DNA from: Syngnathus acus
Lineage: Eukaryota; Chordata; Actinopteri; Syngnathiformes; Syngnathidae
Reading direction: 5' to 3'
Assembly: GCF_901709675.1 (NCBI RefSeq)
Contig: NC_051092.1
Location: 11,835,991 to 11,899,990, forward strand
DNA length: 64,000 nucleotides
Every line of letters begins with the position of its first letter. The stretch's first letter is position 1. Shown in pieces: positions 14,389 through 42,990 of this stretch. The notes below the pieces were generated by a model. The model was not told the DNA's origin, did no database searches, and saw only the letters and a program-made list of their open reading frames with translations. The position numbers and the translations under genes were made by a program.

Positions 14389-15090
14389 GTCATGCACGAC
14401 AGAAGCCGCTGTGATAAACATTTATCACAATTAAACTTGTGTTTTTGCGGTGTAGAAGCCATTCATTTAACTCGTAAAGATAATTTGACATTTGAGTGTT
14501 TTGAGTTCCGAGCATGGTCATGATTTTTCTCAAGGCACCACTGCATTGAAAATAAGCTAGTCATTTTGAACTTTGCAAAATGAAAAAGAAATAAACACTC
14601 ATAGTCATTGTTGTGTAAATGTGGACTCAATCAATGCATCTTTAAAAAAAAAAAAAAAGTTATATAATAATGTCGAGAAGCACTGTGTCATTTATTCCCC
14701 GTCTTTTGCAGTGTTATGGAAGGCGAGTGTGGGAGCTAATTGGGCCTTAAGATGCTAAGTAGAAACGTGCTGTCGGCCAGCTTCCAGCGCAGTCTGTCAC
14801 TAGCATGCACAGTAAATGGGATTTAAGTGGTTGTTGAGGTTGCACTGCCATCGAACAATCCTTCTTGGTCAATGTCTGCACATATTTGTCTCTCACTGGA
14901 GCCTCTTTGTTGGAGAAGCAGACGCTATCTGGTCTCGACCAATGTGGTACTGCTTAGCTGGAAGAAATTCCTGAGATTGGAGTGGAGAAGTTTTGTGCAC
15001 TATTGCTCCCTTCATACGACATTACAGTGAATTTATCACCAAGGATGCAATCCAGACCCACTTGCCAAAGGTGAAGGCAATGTAGAGACA

Positions 15091-15091
15091 G

Positions 15092-15174
<83 letters not shown>

Positions 15175-15231
15175 GTATATATATATATATATATATGTAT
15201 ATGTATATATATGTCTGTGTGTGTGTGTGTA
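15091..15231 (+). repeat. Long TA microsatellite with TG end
   Basis: About 140 bp of alternating TA with scattered GTATA interruptions, ending in a TG run. Further ATATA words follow up to about 15,300. Confidence 0.95.
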
Positions 15232-15309
15232 AGAGTTATAAATATATGTTACATGTTAATATAAAGTTATAAATATATATAATATATATAATATACTATT
15301 GCAAGTCAT

Positions 15310-18300
15310 GTTGCATCAGATTCACAATTGATAGAAAAATGTGAATATTAAGCCATTATTTTAAGTCAAGCCATGGTGTTTGTTGGTGTGTCGTGTCGTT
15401 AGCCCTTCTGTTAAATTGCTGATGAGCACATTTGCACTCTATAAGGAGCCTTTGATGGCTTGAAATACATCCCATTAATCTTAATGTGTTTGTTTCTGGG
15501 TTGCTACATTTAAGAATTTTTGAACCACTGTCCTTATATTGTTCTTGTCCATGTGGTTGTCCTTAATCCCACTATTTCTGGATCATTCTTCATCCATGTT
15601 GCAACAATGCTTTCCATCTGGATGCTATTATTTCCTCTTCATCCTGTAGCTTCTATCATAATTTTTCCCTATTTCAACAGTTTACCAAGAGCCATGCGTA
15701 AGTTCAGTTGACAAAGCCATCATTGATGAACATGCCTGTGCACGCTATCACACTGACCAAACATTCATTCCAAAGTGGCACTTGAACATGTGAATCTTTA
15801 TCCATCTGAACGATGCTGAAGGACAAAGCCTACAAGCCATCATTTGGTACTTGCTTAACTTGCCAAATAATCTGTCTCGGCCCTCACTTAAGACATCCCA
15901 ATTAGTCAAACGAGTCATTAATTTTTAGCAGGGTGTTATTAAGATAAAGTTAATGAAGGTAAGGCTAATTAAGTCACGATGAATTGATGTGTCTGGGGAA
16001 CCATTAGCACGTTATCTACTGCTGTTATCACACACTTGTCCGCTTTTACTGAAATACTTCAAAACTTTGTGTCGCTGACTTTGATGAAAGTTAATTTATC
16101 CATCTTCAAAACACTTTTAGACATAATGGCTGTTCTTGATTAGTTTTTTTTTTCAAGGTTTAGTGCTATGCAGATTATTATGCAAAGAAACATAATGCGT
16201 GCCCCTGAAGTTTCTATGGTGTTCCCAGAAAGTGAGCGAGAGAAAGTAAAGCAACAAAACACCCTAGAACACCAAAACTCGCATCATGACAAGTTCTGCT
16301 GCGAACAGTACGGAATTCAGATTAAACCCTTATTCGTCATCTAATTAGAGGCCATCAAAATGTCTCCAGATGAGTGAACAGTTTGTTTCTGCCCTATGAC
16401 ATCACATGGAACAACAAAACACAAACTTTTTACAGCAGCATAATTCATAAAAATCTATAAAGAACTATATTAAAGGGATGTACTAGTTGAACTATAAATC
16501 TGTCCAATATGGCACTAAAAATGGTTGCAGTTGACAAGGCATGCAGAACAAGTCAATTCTCATAAAGTAGACAGGGATAGTTATTGCAATTATATCTTTT
16601 GTAAAATGTTATGTCAATCTGAAATTAGCGTTTATGATGCCACATTACAAGTTATGGGCCAGAATCAGATTCTAACCATATGTTGACCATGACATAAATA
16701 TCCCAGTCTTGCAATTACAACTCTAAAATACATTTTAAAATGCAGGTATTTTTCCTTCCAACACACTTTGTAGGTACATTAGTAAACGTTGAGTAAATAA
16801 TTTTCTAAATTCCAACATCCTGATGCTGAGACATTTTTTTAGAGACATGCAGAATTTGTGAAAACAAGATTTTCCAAGTAATTCCTAAATATGAAACAAC
16901 ATCTATTGTGTTCTGAGATATCTTAAGATTTTACAAAGTACATGTGCCTATGCTAAAAAAATTCTTAGCATCCATTTCGCATGCTTCTTGGGCCACATCA
17001 AACTCATTCATAATCTGTCTTTAGGGATTGATTTTCTCGGACAACTTTATCTGCCAGGGTGTCATAAACGATTCAATGGCCTGGAGTAGATTTGTCTTTG
17101 TTTGGGGAAAACCCTTTCAAGTGTGCCATTATTTGTCACTCACCCAAACCACTTATTAAGCTAACCACCTTCCTGAGGGAGAACAGGAATTAGACAGGCC
17201 GATGATATGATTTGATATTTTTTTGTGCGGCGCTAAATAATCACTTGTGGTCAACAGCTTCCCGACGAAAAGAGAACGAGAACTCGCATAATTGGGATGC
17301 TATTGACAAAAAAAAAAGTTGTTGGAGCTTTCACAACTTTGCCAATGAGTTTTTTTTTTCATTTAGCGGTAGCCCAGCGTAACACAATGCATCACATACC
17401 ACAGAGAGACCGACGGAACTTAAGATAGTTTAGTGATTTCAGTTTGGGGTAATTACTTAATTTAGCAATGTAGCAGACATTATGTTCTTAATTATGTGTT
17501 GTTCTTTATTCACATCAAATCAGTTCACACTGTCCTTATTAGCCAGTGTCACGTCTGGAAGAACAACAAAAATATTCATCTGTGGTGAGTGGTGTGTATA
17601 CTAGAAACATCCTTTGTGGAGCGGAAAAACTGTTGCAGATGGGTGGCTTGGAATATAACTGAATATGGACCAATAAGAACTTTAATCAACTACATGAACT
17701 CATTTTTATTGACTCAGATATCCATATGGCTATCGAGACCAATGTCAAGAATGTACTCCTTGTATGTAACTTTACTCTATTTGATTTTGGCTTTCTTGTT
17801 TTTATTTACCAGTAGCTTGTAAACAAATTGCTTGTGCCTGTAACACCGACATGTCTCCTCGAGTATCTGTTTTTGCAAGATTTTTTTTCTAATCCTAACA
17901 GTACAAAACAAAAAACAAAAAAAATGAGATTCAATAAACTATTATGATCTTTCCTTGTCATGGAACAAATAACGAAAGGCTTATATTAAGTGCATTCAAT
18001 TTCAACAGATTTTCAACTTTGATATAGTTCCTGCAAGTCCGAATGAGAATTATTCTGGAGGATGTGATCGATTTGATTTTGATGGATTGCATCATGATGC
18101 AGTTGCCTGAATCAAATAGACTTGCCAGGAGGTTTGGTACTTTTATTTGTGGTGATCATGAGCTGTTGGGTCAGAGCTGTGGAGTGTGGGTCATACACCA
18201 GAATAGAAAAGCTCCGGATGTCGGTGTGGTTGACTTTGCTTTCTTTTGTTTGGGTTTTGAGTGCAAAGCGGCAGTATTATTACGTGTCTGCTCAGTGGAA

Positions 18301-21300
18301 ACAAAGGTTCCCTTCATGTTTGTTCACCCGTAGGTCACTTAAGACTCTTTGGGTGCCATAATGAGGCACCCAAGCAAAACAAGCTAAATGCTTTGATGTA
18401 GAGATTTGGGAAGGGAATTGTAAGTGAGACTGGAGGAGTGTAGTTTGAGAAGCTTTAGGCAACTTCTCATTTTCAACATCTTTAGATGAACCACCCAAAG
18501 TACATCAAATTAAATCGTTTTTTCTGATATTGCATTTTTGGACTATGAGTTGAGGATTGTTTTTTTTTTATCCAACATGGGGGACTGCAATTCCTACATA
18601 GACAATAGGGACATCGCTGTGGTTGTTTGAGCTCAGGCCCAAACAACTGTTGCTGTGATCTGATCTTTCAACTTTGTCTCAAGTAGAGGAAGTGGCTGTT
18701 ATACGGGTCAATGTGGGCTGAAAAATAACTGCTTTCTAGTCTAATTTCAGTCAAAACATGCCTCTCGCCTCAGGTAATGCTGGTCATATCCATCCCCCAC
18801 TCTTCACCGCTACCAACCCTATGAGGCTCAGTACAATTCGTCGAGGCTATACGTATTTCCCAAATTGGAGTTAAAAGGGGCTTTGAATGCTTTCCCAATG
18901 CTTACTTTGAAGTGTACCGTTTTTCTCTTTAAATCCTAAAATGTATCCTGTCAAACATGATATGTTGGGAAAAGTGAACCTCAGATTTAACTTTCATGAC
19001 GAGTTATTGCACAACACATGGTCAGTTCAGCACCTCCGTTTTTGTTTTTTGTATGAAAGTGAAGTTTGTTCATAATTTCATTCTGAATCATGGATTTTCA
19101 TTTTTCATTGAGGTGTTTATAAACATAATGAAAGACTCTATTTTGTGTTTTATGCAGTCATTTTATGTCTGGTCTGTGTTTTTATTCCGAACTCAAGCGG
19201 ACAGCGACCAACCTCTACATTTGGTCCCAGGTCAATAGTTCAGATTAAGGCATTCACACTTGACCCAAATAATGTCCTAGCACAGCTATCATATTGTTTA
19301 ACTATGCGAACAAAGTCTTAGTGATATAAGTAGTAAAACATAACAGTGTGGTGGCTATTTGACGCTTGGGCTGCCCGAGCTTTCCTTTGGCTTTGTTTTG
19401 TCCAGTTACACATGACGGAACAAGGGTGCACAAATATTAGTGGGTCTATATGTGAGTCAAGGTTGTGGGTGAGGGTATAAATCTTGACGGAAGACTCCAG
19501 CAACATACATCCCCTTCTGTTTTGACCTTGCCTCAACACCGGGAGCCGCATTAAAAAAGATGACCGCGAATCGATGGATCGTGGCCCTGAGACTCCACGG
19601 CTCTCGACAAGGTCAATCTTCTCCATCATTAGCTGTCGAAACATATGACGTTTAAAGGCTCTGTGGGTGCTGATTAGGTGCGATTACAATTCACGGAGAA
19701 GGACATTGAGTCGTTAGGAATTCGTACACATGAGACTATACATAATAAACATGTCAACAAATAATAAACATGGTGACAGATTGCTTGATAAGAGAAAATG
19801 AACATTGCTTGCTATTATTAACATGCCAGTAGATGTGCATGAAATTGTCTCTTAATCTTAGACTGAATTTGGAGTGACGTTAGATTATGAGTGAGAATGG
19901 AGACTCGTTAGCTACTGTGTGTCTTGCCACTGTGACCACAATGTTGAGGGAGGGCGGGGGGTTGTAGCCAGTCACGTTTGCTGAAGAGCAAATGTTATGT
20001 CTACTTCTCAAAGGAATATCATTACTTAGAACAGCTCTGGTTTTTAGAACTTTATGATTCATTTCCACCCACTGTTTCCAAACATTTTTTCTGCTTCACA
20101 CCCAGAGTTAAATATGCCTGCTGGAGTAAAACTCCAAGAGAATGAACAAGACATTGAGACATGGCAAGTAGAGTGGCGACGAATGAAGCACTTTCCTACT
20201 GAGTTACAGCATTTATTTTAAAAGGTCAGACTCTCATTTGTGAATGGGCACATTAGTCAAGTATTGCGACATGACATAATTTGCATTTCATTTCAAAGCA
20301 TTACAGAAGCACTGGCATCATTAGTGTGACATAAATCCACGAGTTTTATGTTAATTTACATACAATAGGAAACAGACTAACAAATATTAGCATGGCTAAA
20401 CTAAAGACTTGCAAATATTAGTTTACTTCTCTGACTGCCTTCTTGATATTGTCGATCAACTCTATATGTGTGAGTGACACTGGTTAAGGCGACAAACCAG
20501 AAGGTCAGGCCAGTATGCGCAACATGAGCAGAATAGTTTGAGATTGTTTTTAAATTGCGTGGGCTCAAGAAACATTATACAATAATGTGATGAAAAATAG
20601 AACATACAGTATCTGCTTTGCCACAATCGGAAAGGGTTTGCCAATTTCCTATTACTCCATCGACATATTTTCATATTATTGATGGAGTTGGATCGAGAAC
20701 GGTTGGAATGTCTCCTGAAAGGATAACTGCTGTCTTTAAAGCCCACAGAATGGAAAGTAGAGCCAGTCTGCGGGTACTGGCGCGACCGCCGGAGTCAGAA
20801 AAGAAAAGCTTGTGTGTGTGTTTTTGTTGATATCAGGCAGCCCCAGCGATTGAAATATGGATGGATGATGCTTGTTCATGTCCTGCAATCATACAAATGC
20901 TGACATTGTGGATGGCTTTTGTTCCTGTACCTTCACTCGCTATCATGGAGCATGAGGTGGCCATGACGAGGGTGTGGTTAGTTCGGCGTTGGAGCTGAAA
21001 CAGTTCAGCATTGGCAGTAATTAATTTATGGCTCTGAGGTCTTTGCTGCGTTTCCATCCATTTTTTATTACGAAACAGTAAATAACCAACAGAGCGTGGT
21101 TTATGTAGTCATGAATTGTGCATGTGCCACTCTTGCGTGTCGTCTCAAATTGAAGAGCTGGCATGGAAGAGTGTGCCGCTATTTGTTTGAACGACCGAAA
21201 TGTCAGATACGTTATGGCTTTGTTTTGCCCCAGTTTGCCGCAAAAGCCACATAGCACTAAGATGCGCGTGTTTCTCTTGTCGCATGTTGTCAAAAATGCC

Positions 21301-21535
21301 TGGGGCGAGCTGGTCAGGACTGGGAATGGTTTGCATTTTCCAAGGAGTAAACATGCGCTCCTTTTTCATCTGGGCCTGCACACACAGCTGTCTTCCATCA
21401 CAGTAGGTTTGCATAAGGAAATAATGCAACGTATATACATCATTGCTCACTTTGTTCATTTTTCTTGTTTACAATTGCGATCGATAGTATCCACAAATGG
21501 CCACAAATACAGAATATTTGCCATTTCGCGTGTTA
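15310..21535. other. Intergenic, no gene seen
   Basis: Several single-frame ORFs of 70-110 codons occur on both strands, but none shows a known domain or a consistent exon pattern. Confidence 0.55.
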
Positions 21536-21540
21536 AAAAT

Positions 21541-21665
21541 GGATGGATGGATGGATGGATGGATGGATGGATGGATGGATGGATGGATGGATGGATGGAT
21601 GGATGGATGGATGGATTGGGTGGATGGACGGACGGACGGACGGACGGACGGACGGACGGACGGAT
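21541..21665 (+). repeat. Compound GGAT / GGAC tetranucleotide array
   Basis: About 18 GGAT units (21541-21615), a short break (TTGGGT), then GGATGGAC and about ten GGAC units to 21665. In frame it makes long WMDG and TDGR chains, an artefact and not a protein. Confidence 0.95.
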
Positions 21666-22020
21666 GCAATCTTTGATCATGTTGCTATTCTGTGTAAAAT
21701 GCCCTGACACAGAATAAAGGCGTGAAAATGATCTGGCAATTTTTCAACATTTTGCAAGGAGAATTAAAGTAACAGAGCTCTTTTCTGCAAAAATCCAAAC
21801 ACCATATCTAATCCAACTTTGCTTTTTAAACAGAATCCTTTTGAGATTCATGGACATTAGCTTTGTGAAGCAGATACTTTGTCGGACCGAGACAACATGG
21901 CTAAAGAAGTAAATATCACAATATCATGTTAAACTTCACCTCTCCATGCATACTCTTATACAATCAGATACTACACAATAAATCGCCATGTCCACTTCAT
22001 CTCAGGGCTTGTGCAAGTCA

Positions 22021-22140
22021 TCCATCCATCTTCTGCACTGCTTAGCCTCATTAGAACGTCGGTATGCTGGAGTCTATCCCGCTTTGAGTGAGCGAAGGGG
22101 TAGACCTTAAACTGGTCGTCGGCCAATTGGAGCTTGTGTA
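22021..22140 (-). repeat. Dispersed repeat tail in reverse orientation
   Basis: TCCATCCATCTTCTGCACTG, GTATGCTGGAGTCTATCCC and AACTGGTCGTCGGCCAATTG mix tail and body elements of the fish repeat. It begins with the ATCC run expected at the tail when read in reverse complement. Confidence 0.55.
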
Positions 22141-22306
22141 AGCCAATGCTTGAAAAGTGGGATAAAGGTACAAAGTGTAGTGGAATTTTTGCAATGCTGA
22201 AATTGTTTCTTGAGAGTGCCTTTCTTTCTTTATCTTCAGTCGTCTGATTCGTAGCAAAAAATGTACATGCCAAATTAGGTCTAAACAATATAACACTTGT
22301 TGGGAT

Positions 22307-22336
22307 ATGCGTTAAATTTAAGGTAATTTAACGCAT
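22307..22336. repeat. 12-bp perfect inverted repeat (hairpin) at the edge of the tandem array
   Basis: ATGCGTTAAATT (22307-22318), loop TAAGGT, then AATTTAACGCAT (22325-22336). An outer pair, TTGTTGGG and CCCAACAA, extends the symmetry on both sides. Confidence 0.85.
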
Positions 22337-22337
22337 G

Positions 22338-22640
22338 TTTGGGTATGGCCCAACAATCACACACTAATGTTTTCAAAATAACGTTCGAAGCTATGTGCGG
22401 CGTGATCACACACTTCTGTCAGAACAATATTCATTCGCAAAGCTGTGTGGCATAACAATCTCACACTTGTGTTGTCAAAATAATCATCTTCAGAGCTGTG
22501 TGTGGCATAATCCAACGGTCATATAATCAAAATAATCATTTTCCAAGCTATGTGTGGCGGAACAATCCCACGCTCATGTACTAAAAATAATAATTTCCAA
22601 AGCTATGTGTTACACGGCAATCACATGTTGATGTACGTGA
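22338..22640 (+). repeat. Degenerate 52-55 bp tandem repeat, about 5-6 copies
   Basis: The anchor AAGCT(A/G)TGTG, with one GAGCT variant, recurs at 22388, 22440, 22493, 22545 and 22600 (spacings 52, 53, 52, 55). Between anchors the units share GGC(A/G)TAACAATC-like words, CACACTT/CATGT and TCAAAATAATCATTTTCC. A partial unit precedes the first anchor. Confidence 0.85.
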
Positions 22641-22695
22641 CCTTGAGACCGAAACACAGTTGCACAGTTACACACTTACACAAATAAGAAATTAA

Positions 22696-22717
22696 TTATT
22701 ATTATTATTATTATTAT
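22696..22717 (+). repeat. ATT trinucleotide microsatellite
   Basis: Short run of ATT units just after the tandem repeat array. Confidence 0.85.
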
Positions 22718-22719
22718 AT

Positions 22720-25160
22720 TTAGAGCCTAGCCTGTAAGTGTTTATCATAGATACTTATTGCAATTATGAAATTATTATTCCATTAGCATACAGTAGGTTG
22801 CTACCAGACTAGGCACTTTCAATTTGATTACAGATTTGCGTCAGTCGCCGCAAGATGAATTTATCCGATTCTCTGGTGAAAGCAACCAGATGAATATTTT
22901 CAAAGTCACACCTAACACTGACGTTGTCACACCTAGAATTATGCAATTGCAAAATAGAGTGCAAGACCCCACAATGGGCATTTTCAGCATTCGCCAGCTC
23001 TTTGGTTATGGCTTTCATGTGTCAGTTTTGAGGGGAGATTTTTGTCTGTCTTAAAGTGTTGGGCCAACTGGAATGTGGGCTTTGAGCTTGATAAATAACG
23101 TATGATTCATGTGTTTTACCTGCCGCAACAGAGGTACCCCACCGCGGCTTAATTGAAACTCCAGCTGTGTGGCTGGATGCACGAGTTAGCTTTGAAAAGG
23201 GTAGGTGGGCGGCAAATGTGGTTAATTTGCTTGTCTGGAAGCTAGTGGTTCATTTTGCTGAGTCAAATCCTCTCATTTAGAGGATTATGTTCCCATTCTT
23301 GTGGAACGAGGAGGTGGAGGTCAGAGGGCCCATGCCATAGAAAAGGTGGAATGGCAAAAGTGGCTTTTCATGTGAAGAGTGGGGGGATGTGGATGCGGTT
23401 GGGGGACTGGTGTACTGTATATGGGCGGTGGAGAGCAAAAATCCGAGGCTTGTGTTGTTCTCAGATACCACTGAATCACTCTTTTTTTGTAGATTGTTTT
23501 TCATGCAAACGTTTTCTACTGCCGATTAACTGCTCTGTGGACAAATTTGGGTTACATCGCTACTATAGGGAGAGAGCGCCATCATAAATAAAGGACCCCT
23601 TAATAGTTAATATGCAAAGTGCATACAAGAGAAGCTATGGGGTAAATTCTCAAGCATCCCATTCAGTCCAAATTTGTCACAACAATTGCTCCACACCAAT
23701 GGTAGTTTGTGTTACAAGATCCCTGGCATAGTGACGAAAATCCCACAGGGTTAAGAAGAGTCTGGCGTGATGCTGGCTCCCAACCGACATTAGCATAACG
23801 GCCAGGCCTCATCCACTCAAAACTAGATTAGTTCTGCTCTCCTCCCACTGTCTGATGGCTCTTTATCTGCACAGATCCACCTAAACGCCACTATGGTCGC
23901 CGGCGTCATTATCATGCACCACGAGAAGGATTGAGCTCACTGAGAGTCCGCTGTTAGTCGGGAGATTGACATCACATTTGGCACGCTTGGCGAGAAAGGA
24001 CAGGGACCTCCCCCTTTGACTATGATGGAGTAGCTAGTCAATCTGTCTGCCCTATTTAAGAGTGTTCATCTGGTCTGCTAATGGCTTGTATTCTTTAAAA
24101 TGCTGCTAGTTGATGTGGGTGAGCACAATCATTTTAAGGCTTTATGAAGTGATCAAGCCACAGAAACACATTTACTTAAAGCCTTCAATATATCCTATTG
24201 GGTCGCCGCTGGGCTTTTCTATGTGGCGCTACGTCAACACAAAGCCGACAATTCATTACGTCAGAATTGTACCCAATCGAATTGAGCAGACGTGAATCTT
24301 CAACTTCAATCGATAGTCACAGTCAAGCTCACAGAATTCTTAGAACTAACTTTCCCATGTGATAGTTGAAAGGTTGACTGGCGCCATCACTGCGAGATGA
24401 AACTATCTGATAAGCGCTTATGGAGTTACGTTATTGACTTATCAGTCAAACCATCCATTGGTCTTAGGTTAGTTAACATTCATTTTGAAACTGTGAAATA
24501 CCTGTTACATGTGACCGCTCTAGACGCTCATCACGCACGCTCTGTCGTTCACTTGGCTCGCATTCAGCAGCATTAGTGTGCAATCCTGATACTGGTCAGG
24601 ACACTGACTGGTTTGACCAACGACAGCCATCTTGTTTCTCAACAAGATCATTGCTCTGTCCGGTTTAGGAAATAAAATTGCCCCCGTGAGAGAAAACTGA
24701 AAATATACTGACTTAATCATTGACCCATCTTGGATCTGTCAAAATAGGCCTTTGAAATTGTTACACGTTGAAGTAGATGGAAATGAAACCACGAAAGGGG
24801 CTCATGATATACTGGCACATGCAAGTCAATTTATTAAAATCAATATTAATACAAGACTCCCGTATTCTAAAAAGCTAATGAAAAAGTCCTTATTTAGTCT
24901 GAATACCAGAAAGGGAAAGCAACACAGTTTCCCGGAGGGCAGAAAAGTGGTATAAGGCGCATCATGTGGCAATAGAACACATGCTGCTGTAAAAAGTGCA
25001 CACTATTGAGAAACTGAAAGATGTTTGAAACCATTTTTGTATTTATTTCATGAACAGCACGTTTAAAATATTTCCCAAAATTGGTCTCACCCTAAGAACA
25101 ATGACAGTAGTTTTCTGTTTTTGATGTGTTCTTTGCCCTATAACCTTAACGTGCGCTCCC
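22720..25160. other. Intergenic upstream of sema3a
   Basis: No exon supported. A comparatively repeat-free and less AT-rich stretch around 23,750-24,060 could hold conserved regulatory DNA, which would need alignment to other fish. Confidence 0.45.
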
Positions 25161-25161
25161 T

Positions 25162-25193
25162 CCTCTCTCTCTCTCTCTCTCGCTCTCTCTCCC
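25162..25193 (+). repeat. CT microsatellite near the sema3a 5' end
   Basis: CT dinucleotides with one CG interruption, about 500 bp before the sema3a ATG. It is a polypyrimidine (GAGA-type) tract. Confidence 0.9.
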
Positions 25194-25693
25194 CTTCGTT
25201 GCGCTCTCACTCTGCCTTCTTGACTGTGTACGCCTGTGTCTGCCTCAGCTGTGCTCACTTGCACTGTGCAGCATGGACAGGGCAGAGCTGTGCTAATCAG
25301 CAGGAAGAGGAGATTTAAAGGGAGAAAAAGTGGAATAAGAGGAAAAGTCAACACAGATGCCTGAGGATTAAGAAGGCAAGACAAACAGGACAGTGTTTTC
25401 CCTCATCTGGCGTGGATGGTGATTTAAATGACGAGGACAGATGGCAGATTTACCTTGCTGCTTCTCCACTCCCCATGAATAAGTTCACCTTGGGCTTGTC
25501 GCCGGGACGGACTCTCATGCAGTCAGAGTGACCCGTAACCCGCCTGCCAAAGTCATCTTTTGGACTGGCTTTCAACTGGCTCTTAAAGTCCAGATTTTTT
25601 TTTCTCCACTTTTTAGAGTAGTCTGTGGACCTGTAGAAGTACCCCGGAGGTGTGCGGAGAACAGACACCGCTGGCCTTGCTCACTTCAAGACC
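25162..25693 (+). promoter_or_regulatory. sema3a: Probable sema3a 5' UTR / proximal promoter
   Basis: The stretch begins with a CT-rich tract (25162-25193), then runs without repeats to the ATG. I see no TATA box or splice acceptor that fixes the transcript start. A further non-coding 5' exon upstream cannot be excluded. Assigned only from its position before the first coding exon. Confidence 0.35.
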
Positions 25694-40794
<15,101 letters not shown>

Positions 40795-42240
40795 CCCATA
40801 AACCATGTCTTAAAGCTCACCCCTCGATTCTCATTCTGTGTCCCTCATGGCTGTTCCCATTAACTGAGCTACGGACTCTTTCCACAGTGACTGGCTTGAA
40901 AGCATATTTCTTCCGGCCCAAACTGCCAGCTGCTGTGCTCCGTGCACGGGCGTGCCGGGGCTGAGGACTGTTGTGCCACAGCAGACGCTCGGGTCATGTT
41001 ATCTCAGCTGCTTGGGGACACTAAGTGTCAAATAGCACGAAAAGTGAACACTCAAACCAGCCTCATAGACACTCGTGGCCTCGTGACAATTTACTGTCTA
41101 CGACTTTGGACGTGGCGACGCTGGTGGTGGCCGCGTGGTTTTAATAGAAGCACAAGACAACAGCCCGAACACTGCACGACACTGGGAACAACGCAACGGC
41201 ACCACAAATATGTAGCTAAAACCGTGTAAATACGATGACATAAAAAAGGGAGTATATCACATTGTTTCCATGTTGTTTCTCATGATAGTTATTTAAGAAG
41301 CCATTTTGTACTCGTCTGTGTGTTCGTGCCATAGATAAGCTTCAGAAACAAAGGACATGGGGTATGCTTCCGTTCTGTCCATCTCAGCAGATTCTTGCCG
41401 GCGTTCCTAAAGATTCCTCAAAGGCGCCGTTCCGTCTCCGTGCATGAAATGCGACAAGTTATTCCGACATTGAATATAATCTTCTGCAACCTGTGTATTT
41501 ATTGCTTATACTCCTATGTGCATTGTGAAAATATTTCTATATTAAAATGTCTGACTGCTTTATTGGACCAAGCGTAGTATCAAAAATATTTAGGGACTGA
41601 AATATCAAGGAGATATTTGTCAATAACAGTCAACGATGAGCACTGAGCAATAACACAATATCCCCTCGTCATATATCGCTTCATTAAATATCGTCCGAGT
41701 CTTTCTATGAAGCACACGCACATGCTGGAATGTAGCTGTGAACATTTTGTAAATACCGACGCCGTTCTCCATGTTTGCAGACATGGTGAGCTTCTGCATG
41801 CGACTGTTATTGTAGCGTCCCTATTTTGCTATGACAGTAATGTATTCGTCTCATGGTGAGCACACAGAAGACAACAACAACAATGTAAATTACTATGTTT
41901 TTTTTTTTTTTTTTTTACTGTAAAATTACCAGATGTCTGCACACCAGATAACATGACACCAAGCAACGATGTACAGTATGTAGAAACAAATGTGCAGCAC
42001 ATCAGTACAGTATGTCGTCTTGGAAGTGTTTCTCAGCCTTATCCACCATTGTGACTATGGCAGATGAAAATAATATGAGCTAAACGATACCGTAACTAAA
42101 GGTATTCATGCAATATGATAAACTGATGATCATAAAAAGATAATATATGATTCCAAGTGAGGATATCAAGCTCTGCTGCTGCTTTGGCATGGTGATGTAT
42201 TCTACTGTTCAAATAAATGTCTCTTCATAAAATAATTCCT
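40795..42240 (+). other. sema3a: sema3a 3' UTR
   Basis: Non-coding sequence after the stop. The best poly(A) signal is AATAAA at 42212-42217, followed by a T-rich stretch; a weaker ATTAAA lies at 41541-41546. Two Pumilio-type motifs (TGTAAATA) lie at 41225-41232 and 41748-41755, and a T19 run at 41898-41916. Use of these sites is inferred. Confidence 0.55.
42212..42217 (+). terminator. Candidate sema3a polyadenylation signal AATAAA
   Basis: Canonical hexamer about 1.4 kb after the sema3a stop, with T-rich sequence downstream (42249-42260). It is the first canonical AATAAA that I noticed after the stop codon. Confidence 0.5.
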
Positions 42241-42764
42241 TCAGGCATTATTTTTTTCATCCTCCTTCAGTGCTACAAGTTTAGATCAAACGACATAACA
42301 CATTTCACGTGATAGATCAGAGATGGAACCAGTTCCCTAAGAGTGAATATTGAATAAGCAGAAGGATGCCACTGTCAAATATCTTTAGCATCGGAAATTC
42401 TACCGATTTTCCCATCAGTTAATGTAAACACATTTTATTTGCATTAAAAAAAACGATTGCCCCCAATTATCGTTTTATTAACCAATTAATGGTGTGATAT
42501 TGTTTAAAGATTAAAAAAACTACGCAACAACTAAGTAATGTCAGCTAAGAGGCATTGAAGTTGTGCTCAAACTTTTTTAAATTGATTCGGTTTCTGGTTC
42601 TATTAGTTTTCCAAAGTAAAAGCAGACATTTACAAATTTTGAATAAACATAAACCAACAATTCATCAAGGACTACAGAAATCAGAATTCCCGCTGAGAGG
42701 CTGAAATCAGAGGATTTGGTCAATTTTAAGTTAAAAACGGCTCTGAACATTCTGAATATGATTA

Positions 42765-42897
<133 letters not shown>

Positions 42898-42990
42898 CAT
42901 TATTTTTCTATTCTATATTGCAGTGCAGTACAGTATATTAACAAACAACTGAATCAAAAATAGTATACTTAGTATACTGACGTTTATTTA

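Noticed and set aside
21163-21717. 184-codon plus-strand ORF, the longest in the window
   Set aside because: Over a third is the translated GGAT/GGAC array (WMDG, TDGR repeats). The remainder has no recognisable domain, and minus-strand frames are equally open through the repeat.
22388-22640. CRISPR-like regular repeat
   Set aside because: The repeats are directly adjacent, diverged units without unique spacers, in a fish nuclear genome.
1-25150. Possible sema3d exons upstream, expected from synteny
   Set aside because: None of the hallmark class 3 semaphorin motifs (YCAWDG, GRGKSP-like, basic tail) appears in any frame I could read here.
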